A stretch of DNA of 7,727 bases from Bacteroidota bacterium (GCA_030706105.1 JAUZPC010000125.1:1-7727), one strand, 5' to 3'; shown: positions 1 to 6,874, counted from the stretch's first letter. Numbers and translations are program-made. Notes: generated from the sequence alone by a model not told the origin.

Positions 1-323
1 GGAGACGGCCATTATCTGAAATGGTTACTTCTGTTGAGGATTTTTCAAAAGATGGGCCTTCAGAATTCGGGCTCGCGCAGAACTACCCGAATCCATTTAA
101 TCCGAATACAACAATAAACTACCAACTGCCAAAGAGCGGACAGGTTACAATAAAAGTATATGATGTGCTCGGCAATGAAGTAAAAACGCTTGTAAATGCT
201 TACAAATCTGCCGGTGATTATAGTGTAAACTTTGATGGAAGTAAACTAAGCAGCGGGATGTATATGTACAGGATTACTGCCGGCGGTTATACGGCAGCCA
301 GAAAGATGACTTTGATAAAATAA
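1..323 (+). CDS. C-terminal part of a type IX secretion system cargo protein (Por sorting domain)
   Basis: This is a partial gene. The frame is open from base 3 through the left edge with no stop, so the ATG at 21 is probably internal and the true start lies outside the window. The visible 100 or so residues are almost entirely a type A T9SS C-terminal sorting domain. It begins with the hallmark 'LAQNYPNPFNPNTTINY', continues through 'VYDVLGNEVKTLV' and 'LSSGMYMYRI', and ends in the basic tail 'ARKMTLIK' before TAA at 321-323. In this family the domain directs an exported protein through the outer membrane, where it is cleaved and the passenger is released or attached to the surface. The passenger domain is not visible, so its function is unknown. 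The wording is typical of Ignavibacteria and related groups. A terminator lies about 150 bases downstream. Confidence 0.93.
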   Translation, partial: RRPLSEMVTSVEDFSKDGPSEFGLAQNYPNPFNPNTTINYQLPKSGQVTIKVYDVLGNEVKTLVNAYKSAGDYSVNFDGSKLSSGMYMYRITAGGYTAARKMTLIK

Positions 324-470
324 TCAGTGTCATCTTTATACGGGAAGACTAAAGACTGCCACATATAATGATTTATCTGTCACCGGCGCATTTGTTTTAA
401 ACCGGTATTATTTGGGCTGCCTAAGAAGTACAATATCATAGCTTTATATGCATGCATCAAACTAATGTAA
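324..470. other. Non-coding stretch between T9SS cargo gene and terminator
   Basis: I see no credible gene here. The stretch would be the 3' untranslated region of the T9SS cargo transcript. A short inverted pair ACCGG/CCGGT (382-386 and 402-406) is present but too short to interpret. A minus-strand open frame crosses the region (694 to 380), but it runs through the terminator stem and resembles no family. Confidence 0.5.
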
Positions 471-499
471 GCCAGTCCGCCGAGGCGGACTGGCTTTTT
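471..499 (+). terminator. Rho-independent terminator
   Basis: A perfect 10-base-pair stem has arms GCCAGTCCGC (471-480) and GCGGACTGGC (485-494). It is closed by a CGAG tetraloop (481-484) and followed directly by five T residues (495-499). The stem is G+C-rich in an otherwise A+T-rich background. The T tract on this strand only indicates termination of rightward transcription, so it should end the T9SS cargo gene transcript and insulate the downstream operon from it. The symmetric GTCCGCC-loop-GGCGGAC core could also belong to a dispersed palindromic family. Confidence 0.88.
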
Positions 500-750
500 A
501 ACCCCCAAATCCTCCCATTTCACAAAAAGACATATTATGGGACTCCAAATAACAAAAGACTTCATCAATTGGACTGTAAGATAATACCTTATTTCTAATA
601 ACCAAATCATGGCAAAGCTATAAAATATAACGCCTTTAACCTCACATGACCTCCCAAATAACATAATTGCACAAAGATTTGTACCACTTACCATGTCCGG
701 GCATATTTCAACTATTCATAATGTGATTCCCAATAATAAATTATCTTTTT
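500..750. other. Non-coding upstream region of the exporter operon
   Basis: No open frame here has recognisable protein character, and no tRNA-like or riboswitch-like fold was apparent by eye. The region becomes more A+T-rich towards the operator/promoter at 751. It may hold upstream promoter elements, but none can be named. Confidence 0.4.
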
Positions 751-780
751 TGGAAACTATACTTGACATTATAGTTTCCA
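751..780. promoter_or_regulatory. Operator 1: perfect palindrome overlapping the promoter
   Basis: TGGAAACTATA (751-761) and TATAGTTTCCA (770-780) form a perfect inverted repeat with 11-base arms and an 8-base spacer. The -35-like TTGACA (763-768) sits across the spacer, so a bound dimer would block RNA polymerase. Position immediately upstream of a TetR-family gene makes it the likely autoregulatory operator. The assignment to this regulator is inference from position and symmetry. Confidence 0.8.
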
Positions 781-791
781 TATATTATTTT
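763..791 (+). promoter_or_regulatory. Putative promoter of the TetR-exporter operon
   Basis: TTGACA (763-768) and TATTTT (786-791) are separated by 17 bases, a good sigma-70-like spacing. The -35 box lies in the spacer of operator 1 and the -10 box lies between the two operators, which supports simple steric repression. The -10 box is a weak match, and promoters in this part of the Bacteroidetes group can deviate from the E. coli consensus, so the exact -10 is uncertain. Confidence 0.55.
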
Positions 792-820
792 AGAAACTAT
801 AAAAACTAAAATGGTTTCCA
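791..820. promoter_or_regulatory. Operator 2: imperfect copy of the palindrome
   Basis: TAGAAACTAT (791-800) and ATGGTTTCCA (811-820) repeat the arms of operator 1 with two mismatches between the arms and the same 10-base arm-to-arm gap when ten-base arms are used. The four half-sites start at 751, 771, 791 and 811, an exact 20-base pitch with alternating orientation. That is about two helical turns, which puts the half-sites on nearly the same face of the DNA. The site covers the expected transcription start and ends just before the first possible start codon of the regulator gene. Confidence 0.72.
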
Positions 821-826
821 TTGTAT

Positions 827-1447
827 ATGAATGAAATAATGACACCAGAAAAAAAGAGAATTCTGGAATACTCCAAAGAGAAGTTCTTTCGTGAAGGTTT
901 CTATAAAACTTCTATGGATTCGATCGCAGAAGAACTGCAAATAAGCAAAAAAACAATTTATAAGTACTTCCCTTCTAAAGATGCTTTGGTAAAGGAAGTT
1001 GTTGATCTTATAATGCTTGAGTCAAGCACAAAGATATTCGAAACTGTAAACACGGATGAAGATGCCTTTACCAAAATTGTGTCCATGTTTGAAGTGGCCT
1101 CAGGCATTTTTATTAAATTTTCAGATAAATGGCTGAATGACATCAAATTACATTCAGACCACTGGGAAAGGATTGATGAATTCAGGACAAAAAAAATGTA
1201 CTCTGTTTTAACTAAAATAATAGATCAGGGTAAGGAAGAAAAATTGTTTCTGGATTTATCTACAGAAATAATAATTACAATGCTGGTGGCTTGTATCAGA
1301 GCTATTGTTAATCCTGAGTTTATCTATATCAGCAAATACTCATTTAGCCAGGCTCTTGCAATTGTTTTTCAAATCGTATTTGAGGGGATATCAACTGAAA
1401 AAGGTAAAAAACTGTTTCATAAATCACTAGACAGGTTTAAAAAATGA
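827..1447 (+). CDS. TetR/AcrR-family transcriptional regulator
   Basis: A 206-residue protein of normal TetR-family length. The N-terminal DNA-binding domain covers about residues 9-55. It has the family helix-turn-helix pattern with 'SMDSIAEELQIS' as helix 2 and turn, 'KKTIYKYFPSKDALV' as recognition helix and following segment, and the preceding 'ILEYSKEKFFREGFYKTS'. Residues from about 60 onward are helical and variable, as expected for the ligand-binding and dimer domain, and give no clue to the ligand. I chose ATG 827. TTG 821 directly abuts the last operator half-site, and ATG 839 (giving MTPEKKRIL) is also possible; none has a clear ribosome-binding site. The last four bases overlap the start of the membrane-fusion gene, so the regulator is the first gene of the operon it probably represses. 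Position matches that of cecR (ybiH) next to ybhGFSR in E. coli, but orthology is inferred from order only. Confidence 0.9.
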   Translation: MNEIMTPEKKRILEYSKEKFFREGFYKTSMDSIAEELQISKKTIYKYFPSKDALVKEVVDLIMLESSTKIFETVNTDEDAFTKIVSMFEVASGIFIKFSDKWLNDIKLHSDHWERIDEFRTKKMYSVLTKIIDQGKEEKLFLDLSTEIIITMLVACIRAIVNPEFIYISKYSFSQALAIVFQIVFEGISTEKGKKLFHKSLDRFKK

Positions 1448-2409
1448 AATTCTTAAATATATTATTATTGATAATAACATCTTCGCTGCTATTATCATGC
1501 GGAAAAAATAACAAAGACAAAACAGTTGAGGCTTCAGGCAATATTGAAGCTGTAAATGTTACTGTCAGCGCCAAAACTATGGGCGAGGTAATAAATATTA
1601 TCAAAGATGAAGGTTCAAGGGTAAATAAAGGCGATACGGTAATGATAATAGACTATGCGAACCTAGACCTACAATTAGCGCAGGCGAAAGCAAGTGCCGA
1701 CCAGGCCGAAGCACAGTTACAACTTTTGAAAAGCGGTGCCCGCAAAGAAGACATTCAATCTGCTGCAGAGCAGCTTAATCAGGCGCAAGCTAACTTTGAT
1801 GCTGCAAAGTCAGACAAAATAAGGATGTCTAAATTATTTGAGTCTAATTCAATTACTAAAAAGCAATTTGAAGACGTTCAAAACCGTTATGATGTGTCAG
1901 CGGCTCAGCTAAATGCCTCTAAGCAAAATCTGGCTAAGCTAAAAACCTTTACAAGGCCTGAAGATCTTAAACAAGCAAAAGCAAATTTTGACCGTCAGAC
2001 TGCTGCCGTAAATATTATTAAAAAAAGCATAAATGACTCATATGTTATCTCCCCTATTTCAGGTATTATAGTTAAGAAATTTGTTGAGCAGGGGGAAAGC
2101 GTTACAAATCTGTCCTCACTTTTTAAAGCCGCTGACTTAAGGAAAGTACAACTGGTTATTTATGTATCTGAAGAAGAACTGGGCAAGGTTAAATTAGGTC
2201 AGTCAACAGAAATTAAAACCGATACGTATAAGAATAAAACATACAATGGAAAAGTAGTGTTCATTTCACCTGAAGCCGAGTTTACTCCTAAGAATATTCA
2301 AACCAAGGATGAAAGGACAAAGCTTGTCTTTGCTGTTAAAATTGAAATTGACAATCCGGACTTCGAGCTTAAAGAAGGTATGCCTGCTGATGCAACCATT
2401 AAACTATAA
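1444..2409 (+). CDS. HlyD/YbhG-like membrane-fusion (adaptor) lipoprotein
   Basis: The periplasmic adaptor subunit of the exporter, 321 residues. A lipoprotein signal peptide is clear: hydrophobic residues 3-17 and lipobox L16-L17-S18-C19, so the mature protein should be lipid-anchored at Cys19. Next come the first half of the barrel-sandwich (lipoyl-like) domain at about 34-72 ('MGEVINIIKDEGSRVNKGD'), a long Gln/Ala-rich coiled-coil hairpin at about 74-197, and the second lipoyl half at about 198-230 ('ISPISGIIVKKFVEQGESV'). A beta-barrel region ends with 'SPEAEFTPKNIQTKDERTK' and 'LKEGMPADATIKL'. The 'AEFTPK...T.DERT.LVF' block is characteristic of YbhG-type adaptors paired with ABC-2 exporters. 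ATG 1444 overlaps the regulator stop (ATGA), with a weak AGG at 1435-1437, implying translational coupling. No outer-membrane TolC-like partner is encoded in the window. Confidence 0.93.
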   Translation: MKFLNILLLIITSSLLLSCGKNNKDKTVEASGNIEAVNVTVSAKTMGEVINIIKDEGSRVNKGDTVMIIDYANLDLQLAQAKASADQAEAQLQLLKSGARKEDIQSAAEQLNQAQANFDAAKSDKIRMSKLFESNSITKKQFEDVQNRYDVSAAQLNASKQNLAKLKTFTRPEDLKQAKANFDRQTAAVNIIKKSINDSYVISPISGIIVKKFVEQGESVTNLSSLFKAADLRKVQLVIYVSEEELGKVKLGQSTEIKTDTYKNKTYNGKVVFISPEAEFTPKNIQTKDERTKLVFAVKIEIDNPDFELKEGMPADATIKL

Positions 2410-2414
2410 CCTTT

Positions 2415-3335
2415 ATGAACAATGCAATTGAATTAAGAAATCTTTCAAAAAGTTACGCGGATATTTTAGCGGTAAAAGGTATTTCTTTCGAGATAAAAAA
2501 AGGTGAAATGTTCGGTTTAGTAGGGCCAGACGGAGCAGGAAAAACTTCTACCCTGCGTATGCTATGCGGACTAATTGAGCCTGATGGAGGCACTGCTTCC
2601 ATTTTTGACCTGGATATAATTAAGGACAAAAAAGAAATTCAAAATAAAATCGGCTATTTATCGCAAAAATTCAGTCTTTATGGCGATCTGACAGTGGATG
2701 AGAATATTGAGTTTTTTGCGAATATCCATAACGTTAAAAATTTTCAGCAAAGGCGCAATGAACTGCTTGAGTTTACCAGACTTACTCCCTTCAGGAAACG
2801 GCTTGCCGACCAGCTTTCCGGCGGTATGAAACAAAAACTTGCGCTGGCGTGTAGTTTAATTCACAAACCAGAGTTGATTTTTCTTGATGAACCAACAACA
2901 GGCGTTGATCCGGTTTCCAGGAGAGATTTTTGGAAAATTCTTTCAAGTCTTCTAAAAGAAGGAATTACCATTGTAATGTCAACTCCCTACCTTGATGAAG
3001 CTGAAAGATGTAACAGAGTTGCCCTTATGGACAAAGGTATGATAATCAGTTTGGATGCTCCTCAGGAAATTAAGGCCGCATTGGATAAAGCAGTTATAGA
3101 GATTGTATGCAGCAATATACGTTTGGCTTATAACCTAATAAAAGAGAATTTCAATTTTGAAGTCCAACTATTTGGCGACCGTCTTGATGTAATAGTTGAC
3201 AACTATGAAAACGACCTTAAGAAATTGGAAACGCTTCTTTCGGCAAATAACATCTCTATTATTAATAACAGAAAGATAACGCCATCCTTAGAGAATGTAT
3301 TTATCCATTTAGTTAAAGAAGCAGAAAAAGAATAA
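2415..3335 (+). CDS. ABC transporter ATP-binding subunit 1 (YbhF N-half-like, H-loop His missing)
   Basis: A cytoplasmic ATPase of 306 residues. Walker A is GPDGAGKT at 37-44, the Q-loop is Gln84 in 'GYLSQKFSLY', and the signature is a canonical LSGGM at 134-138. Walker B is 'LIFLDE' with catalytic Glu159, and the D-loop is GVDP at 163-166. The switch (H-loop) histidine is replaced: the motif reads 'MSTPYLDEAE', with Pro191 where His normally stands. The extension after residue 200 ends in 'PSLENVFIHLV', typical of drug-export ATPases working with ABC-2 permeases. The unusual 'GPDGAGKT' and the missing histidine resemble, from memory, the first half of E. coli YbhF. The loss of His makes full activity as a homodimer doubtful and suggests pairing with the next gene product. 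Start ATG lies 5 bases after the adaptor stop, without an obvious ribosome-binding site. Confidence 0.94.
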   Translation: MNNAIELRNLSKSYADILAVKGISFEIKKGEMFGLVGPDGAGKTSTLRMLCGLIEPDGGTASIFDLDIIKDKKEIQNKIGYLSQKFSLYGDLTVDENIEFFANIHNVKNFQQRRNELLEFTRLTPFRKRLADQLSGGMKQKLALACSLIHKPELIFLDEPTTGVDPVSRRDFWKILSSLLKEGITIVMSTPYLDEAERCNRVALMDKGMIISLDAPQEIKAALDKAVIEIVCSNIRLAYNLIKENFNFEVQLFGDRLDVIVDNYENDLKKLETLLSANNISIINNRKITPSLENVFIHLVKEAEKE

Positions 3336-3343
3336 ATTTTGAT

Positions 3344-4270
3344 ATGAATAGTATAGAAGTAAATAGTTTAACAAAGAAATTCGGTAAATTTACTGCAGTT
3401 GACAATATCTCCTTTCAGATTAAGAAAGGTGAAATTTTTGGTTTTTTAGGTGCTAATGGTGCAGGCAAATCTACAACCATAAGAATGCTTTCAGCTATTT
3501 TGGAACCAACTTCAGGAGATGCATATGTGGGCGGCTACAGCATTGTTAAAGAACCCGACAAAGTAAAGCAAAATATTGGTTATATGTCCCAAAGATTCTC
3601 TTTATATAACGATCTTACAGTAGAAGAGAACATAAATTTTTACGGCGGAGTTTATGGGCTTATGGGTGAAGAACTTGCAAACCGTAAAGCGTGGGTATTA
3701 AAAACTGCTAACTTAACCGGCCGGGAAAAAACACTTACAGGCGATCTGCCCGGAGGCATAAAACAGAGGCTGGCATTAGGCACCGCAGTTATCCACCGCC
3801 CTGCCATTGTTTTTTTAGACGAACCCACAAGCGGTGTGGATCCTATTTCCAGAAGGACCTTTTGGGATTTAATTATTGAACTTTCATCTGAAGGAACAAC
3901 TATTCTTGTTACTACACATTATCTTGAAGAAGCAGAATTTTGCAATGATATTATTCTTATTAATGCGGGCAAGTTAATAGCTCAGGGAAATCCCAAACAG
4001 CTTAAGACAAATTATATAAAAAATGAAATTTATGAGATTGCCTGCAATAATGCCGTAGATGCCATGGATATTTTACTTAATTTAAATTATGTTGATGATG
4101 TATCCTTGTTTGGGAATAATCTGCATATAATGGTAAATAATAAATTTCCCGGTAAGAATGAAGCTGTTTTATCACTGGATGAAAGAGGAATAAAGATAAA
4201 GTCTATTGATAAAATTGTACCGACTTTAGAGGATGTTTTTATCCACTTGCTGGAAAAGGATAATAAATAA
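3344..4270 (+). CDS. ABC transporter ATP-binding subunit 2 (YbhF C-half-like, degenerate signature)
   Basis: A cytoplasmic ATPase of 308 residues, paralogous to the preceding gene. Walker A is GANGAGKS at 36-43, the Q-loop is Gln83 in 'GYMSQRFSLY', Walker B is 'IVFLDE' with Glu160, the D-loop is GVDP at 164-167, and an intact switch His192 lies in 'VTTHYLEEAE'. The signature is altered to LPGGI (135-139), with Pro in place of the Ser that contacts the ATP gamma-phosphate in LSGG. The C-terminal part ends with 'PTLEDVFIHLLEK', matching its paralogue's tail. Its intact catalytic face would use the good signature of subunit 1, so the pair reads as an asymmetric heterodimer. It starts 8 bases after the previous stop. 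In E. coli the corresponding two domains are fused in one protein, YbhF. Confidence 0.94.
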   Translation: MNSIEVNSLTKKFGKFTAVDNISFQIKKGEIFGFLGANGAGKSTTIRMLSAILEPTSGDAYVGGYSIVKEPDKVKQNIGYMSQRFSLYNDLTVEENINFYGGVYGLMGEELANRKAWVLKTANLTGREKTLTGDLPGGIKQRLALGTAVIHRPAIVFLDEPTSGVDPISRRTFWDLIIELSSEGTTILVTTHYLEEAEFCNDIILINAGKLIAQGNPKQLKTNYIKNEIYEIACNNAVDAMDILLNLNYVDDVSLFGNNLHIMVNNKFPGKNEAVLSLDERGIKIKSIDKIVPTLEDVFIHLLEKDNK

Positions 4271-4271
4271 A

Positions 4272-5402
4272 ATGCTGATAAGAATTTTAGCGGTTGCTTT
4301 AAAAGAAATACGGCAGTTGAGCAGGGATACAAGAATGTTATTTGTTTTATTCCTTTTCCCTGTTGTTCTATTAATACTTTTTGGTTATGCCATAAGTTTT
4401 GATGTCCACCATGCAAAACTTGGAGTATTTGATAAGGATAAATCCGAAGCAAGCAGAAACTTTGTAAAAGTTTTAACTTCAAGCGAATACTTTGATCTGG
4501 TTACAATCATCAGGAATGAATCTGAAATTAAAAACGATTTAGACCGGCAGGTGGTGCAGGCGGTCATGGTAATTCCGGAAAATTTTTCACAAAATTTTTA
4601 CTCCAACCGTGAAGTTAAATTGCAAATACTTGTAGACGGTGTAAACGGCAACACCGCTGCTATTTTACAGAACTATATTAACACGGCCGTACTTTCATAT
4701 TCCCAGAAATTAGCTAAAGAAGTTACTGACGTTACTGCAAAAAAGACTTACGCTCCCATAAAAGTTGAACCGTTATTTTGGTATAACCCGACTTTGAATT
4801 CCACATATATGCTTATACCGGGATTGATAGCAATGATATTAGTTTTAACAGCAGTAATCTCAATTTCCCTTTCAATTGTCAGAGAAAAAGAAAAAGGGAC
4901 TGTTGAGCAGATACTGGTTTCCCCTGTTTCATCCACTGAACTTCTTGTGGGAAAGGTATTACCTTATATTTTTGTTTCTCTGTTTATTGGAGCGCTTATA
5001 CTGGTATTAAGTTACTTCTTGTTTGGATTGGTTGTTAAAGGAAGCCTGATAGATTTGTTTTTAACCACCATGTTGTTTGTCTTTGCTTCTTTGGCATTGG
5101 GAATTTTTGTATCCTCCATAGCCAAAAGCCAGCAGGTAGCATTTCAGCTTGCAACTCTGGTTTCAATGCTTCCGGCCACAATACTCTCAGGATTCATTTT
5201 TCCCATAGAAAGTATGCCGCCTGTAGTTCAGATAATCACAAACATTACACCGGCAAAATTTTACCTGACAATTTTAAAAAACATCATATTAAAGGGTACC
5301 AGCTTTAATGTTTTCTGGCCGGATGTAATATACCTGAATTTGTTTGCATTCTTTTTCTTAACGCTTGCAATATTAATTAACAAAAAATCAAGAATTGCGT
5401 AA
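4272..5402 (+). CDS. ABC-2 type transporter permease 1 (YbhS/YbhR-like)
   Basis: An inner-membrane subunit of 376 residues with the YbhS/YbhR topology. A short amphipathic N-terminus ('LKEIRQLSRDTR') is followed by membrane segment 1 at about 23-43 and a large extracytoplasmic domain at about 44-178. Five further membrane segments lie at about 179-203, 231-256, 262-283, 290-311 and 352-370. The ABC-2 hallmark 'REKEKGTVEQILVSPV' (204-219) follows segment 2, and 'LSGFIFPIESMPP' lies near 305-317. I chose ATG 4272, one base after the upstream stop and 11 bases after AAAGGA. An upstream ATG at 4233 would add 13 residues inside the ATPase gene and break the N-terminal match with the second permease. 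It probably forms a heterodimeric translocation path with the next gene product. Confidence 0.92.
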   Translation: MLIRILAVALKEIRQLSRDTRMLFVLFLFPVVLLILFGYAISFDVHHAKLGVFDKDKSEASRNFVKVLTSSEYFDLVTIIRNESEIKNDLDRQVVQAVMVIPENFSQNFYSNREVKLQILVDGVNGNTAAILQNYINTAVLSYSQKLAKEVTDVTAKKTYAPIKVEPLFWYNPTLNSTYMLIPGLIAMILVLTAVISISLSIVREKEKGTVEQILVSPVSSTELLVGKVLPYIFVSLFIGALILVLSYFLFGLVVKGSLIDLFLTTMLFVFASLALGIFVSSIAKSQQVAFQLATLVSMLPATILSGFIFPIESMPPVVQIITNITPAKFYLTILKNIILKGTSFNVFWPDVIYLNLFAFFFLTLAILINKKSRIA

Positions 5403-6535
5403 TGTTGAATATTATAAAACATATCATATTAAAAGAGTTCCTTCAGTTAAAAAGAGATCCCGCATTATTCAGAATGGCGTTATTAGCTCCCATATTGCAG
5501 CTTATTATACTTGGTTATGCCGCCACTATGGATGTTGACAACGTTAAAACCATAATATATGACCAGGATAAAACTGAGACAAGCAGAGAGTTTATTAAAA
5601 AGTTCTACTCAAGCAGTTATTTTGAGATAGTTAAATATACAAATAACTACGACGACATAAACTCATATATTGATGGAGGAAAAGCCCTTGTTGCCATTAC
5701 TATCCCCAATGATTTTGAAAAAAACATAAACAGAAGAACACCGGCAACCATTCAGGCAATATTTGACGGTTCCGAGGCAAACAAATCATCAATAGCCGCA
5801 GGTTATGTTTCAGGCATTGCTCAAAGTTTTGCAAAAGATATTCTTGTAAAAAATATGAACATGATGGGTGCAAAGCTTACTCCGGTTGGTTCAATTTCAG
5901 CCGAGACCCGCATATGGTATAACCCTGACCTTAAAACAAGAAACTTCATGCTCCCAAGCATACTGGGATTAGTACTGATGGTTATTACTTCCATATTAAT
6001 GTCTATGGCTGTTGTTAAAGAGAGAGAAATTGGAACACTTGAACAGTTAATAGTTACGCCAATTAAGCCGTATCAGTTGATAATTGGGAAACTTGTTCCA
6101 TTCATAATGCTTGGATTTGTTGATGTGTTGTTAGTTCAGGGTGTAATGATTTTTTGGTTCGGAATTGCAATACGAGGCAGTTTCTTATTCCTTCTTTTTG
6201 CATCATTTCTTTTTGTCCTTTCCACTTTGGGAATCGGGCTTTTTATAAGCACAATATCCAAAACCCAACAGCAGGCTATGCTTGTGGCACAATTTGCCGT
6301 AATGATGCCGATGATTTACTTATCGGGTTTTTCATTTCCAATTGAAAATATGCCGAAAATAATTCAATATATTACATATGGCATTCCGCTAAGATACTAT
6401 ATTACAATCCTTAGGGATGTAATACTAAAAGGGAGCTCATTTACCGAATTGATTCCGGAAACAGTAGCACTATTTTTTATGGGAACTTCCATATTACTTT
6501 TCAGTGCCTTAAGATTTAAGAAACGGCTTGAATAA
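5402..6535 (+). CDS. ABC-2 type transporter permease 2 (YbhR/YbhS-like)
   Basis: An inner-membrane subunit of 377 residues and a close-length paralogue of permease 1. It shows the same order of parts: N-terminal 'LKEFLQLKRDPALF', segment 1 at about 24-43, extracytoplasmic domain about 44-182 with 'IIYDQDKTETSREF' aligning with 'GVFDKDKSEASRNF' of its partner, and segment 2 at about 183-205. The hallmark 'KEREIGTLEQLIVTPI' (206-221) follows, then four more hydrophobic segments, with 'LSGFSFPIENMPK' at 307-319. The start codon shares one base with the previous stop (TAATG), so translation is very likely coupled and the subunits are made in equal amounts. The C-terminal 'RFKKRLE' is followed by a stop codon that is itself the first three bases of a tandem repeat array. 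No terminator with a T tract was seen downstream. Confidence 0.92.
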   Translation: MLNIIKHIILKEFLQLKRDPALFRMALLAPILQLIILGYAATMDVDNVKTIIYDQDKTETSREFIKKFYSSSYFEIVKYTNNYDDINSYIDGGKALVAITIPNDFEKNINRRTPATIQAIFDGSEANKSSIAAGYVSGIAQSFAKDILVKNMNMMGAKLTPVGSISAETRIWYNPDLKTRNFMLPSILGLVLMVITSILMSMAVVKEREIGTLEQLIVTPIKPYQLIIGKLVPFIMLGFVDVLLVQGVMIFWFGIAIRGSFLFLLFASFLFVLSTLGIGLFISTISKTQQQAMLVAQFAVMMPMIYLSGFSFPIENMPKIIQYITYGIPLRYYITILRDVILKGSSFTELIPETVALFFMGTSILLFSALRFKKRLE

Positions 6536-6626
6536 AGTTATAAAGTTGTAAGGTTATAAGGTATAAAGTTATAAGGTTGTAAGGTTATAAGGTATAAAGT
6601 TATAAGGTTGTAAGGTTATAAAGTTA
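6533..6626. repeat. Nested tandem repeat: three 31-base units built of TAARGTTR octamers
   Basis: Three head-to-tail units start at 6533, 6564 and 6595. Each is four sub-units of the form TAARGTTR, the fourth shortened to seven bases (TAAGGTA) in units 1 and 2 and full length (TAAAGTTA, 6619-6626) in unit 3. Units 1 and 2 differ at one base (6544 A versus G). Unit 3 matches unit 2 until its last sub-unit. There are thus twelve consecutive octamer-like sub-units. The first TAA is the stop codon of permease 2. The pattern suggests slipped-strand growth of an octamer, then duplication of a 31-base block. No spacers exist, so it is not a CRISPR array. Confidence 0.93.
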
Positions 6627-6874
6627 TTAAACAGATTGCTTACGGTTTTTTGCCTGTAACCCCTAGCATAAATAACACGCCTGTGTAATAACATAGACAG
6701 ATTAATTGACTATAAAACTTCATTAAAGCCCGTTCTACATTTATTATGTTTCAAACCCGACTGCGGGCCTGCCACTTCGTGGGGCTAAAATATTGCGGGA
6801 TTCTATGGATTTGCCTTTCCGTAAAAATATCCGGCAACCAGTTTTGTACCGAATATTTTTCTTATTGCGGCACC

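Noticed and set aside
380..694. Minus-strand open frame of 104 codons
   Set aside because: It runs through the terminator stem, resembles no protein family I know, and has no promoter or ribosome-binding signal. Most likely chance in A+T-rich non-coding DNA.
4087..4482. Minus-strand open frame of 131 codons across the ATPase/permease junction
   Set aside because: It lies opposite two clearly coding genes and has no family resemblance. It is a shadow of their codon pattern.
6533..6626. CRISPR array
   Set aside because: The 31-base units are directly adjacent with no unique spacers and are themselves made of octamers. No cas genes are present.
6640..6664. Possible terminator for the exporter operon
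   Set aside because: TTACGG and CCTGTAA could form a short bulged stem, but the T run sits in the loop and no T tract follows. Not convincing.
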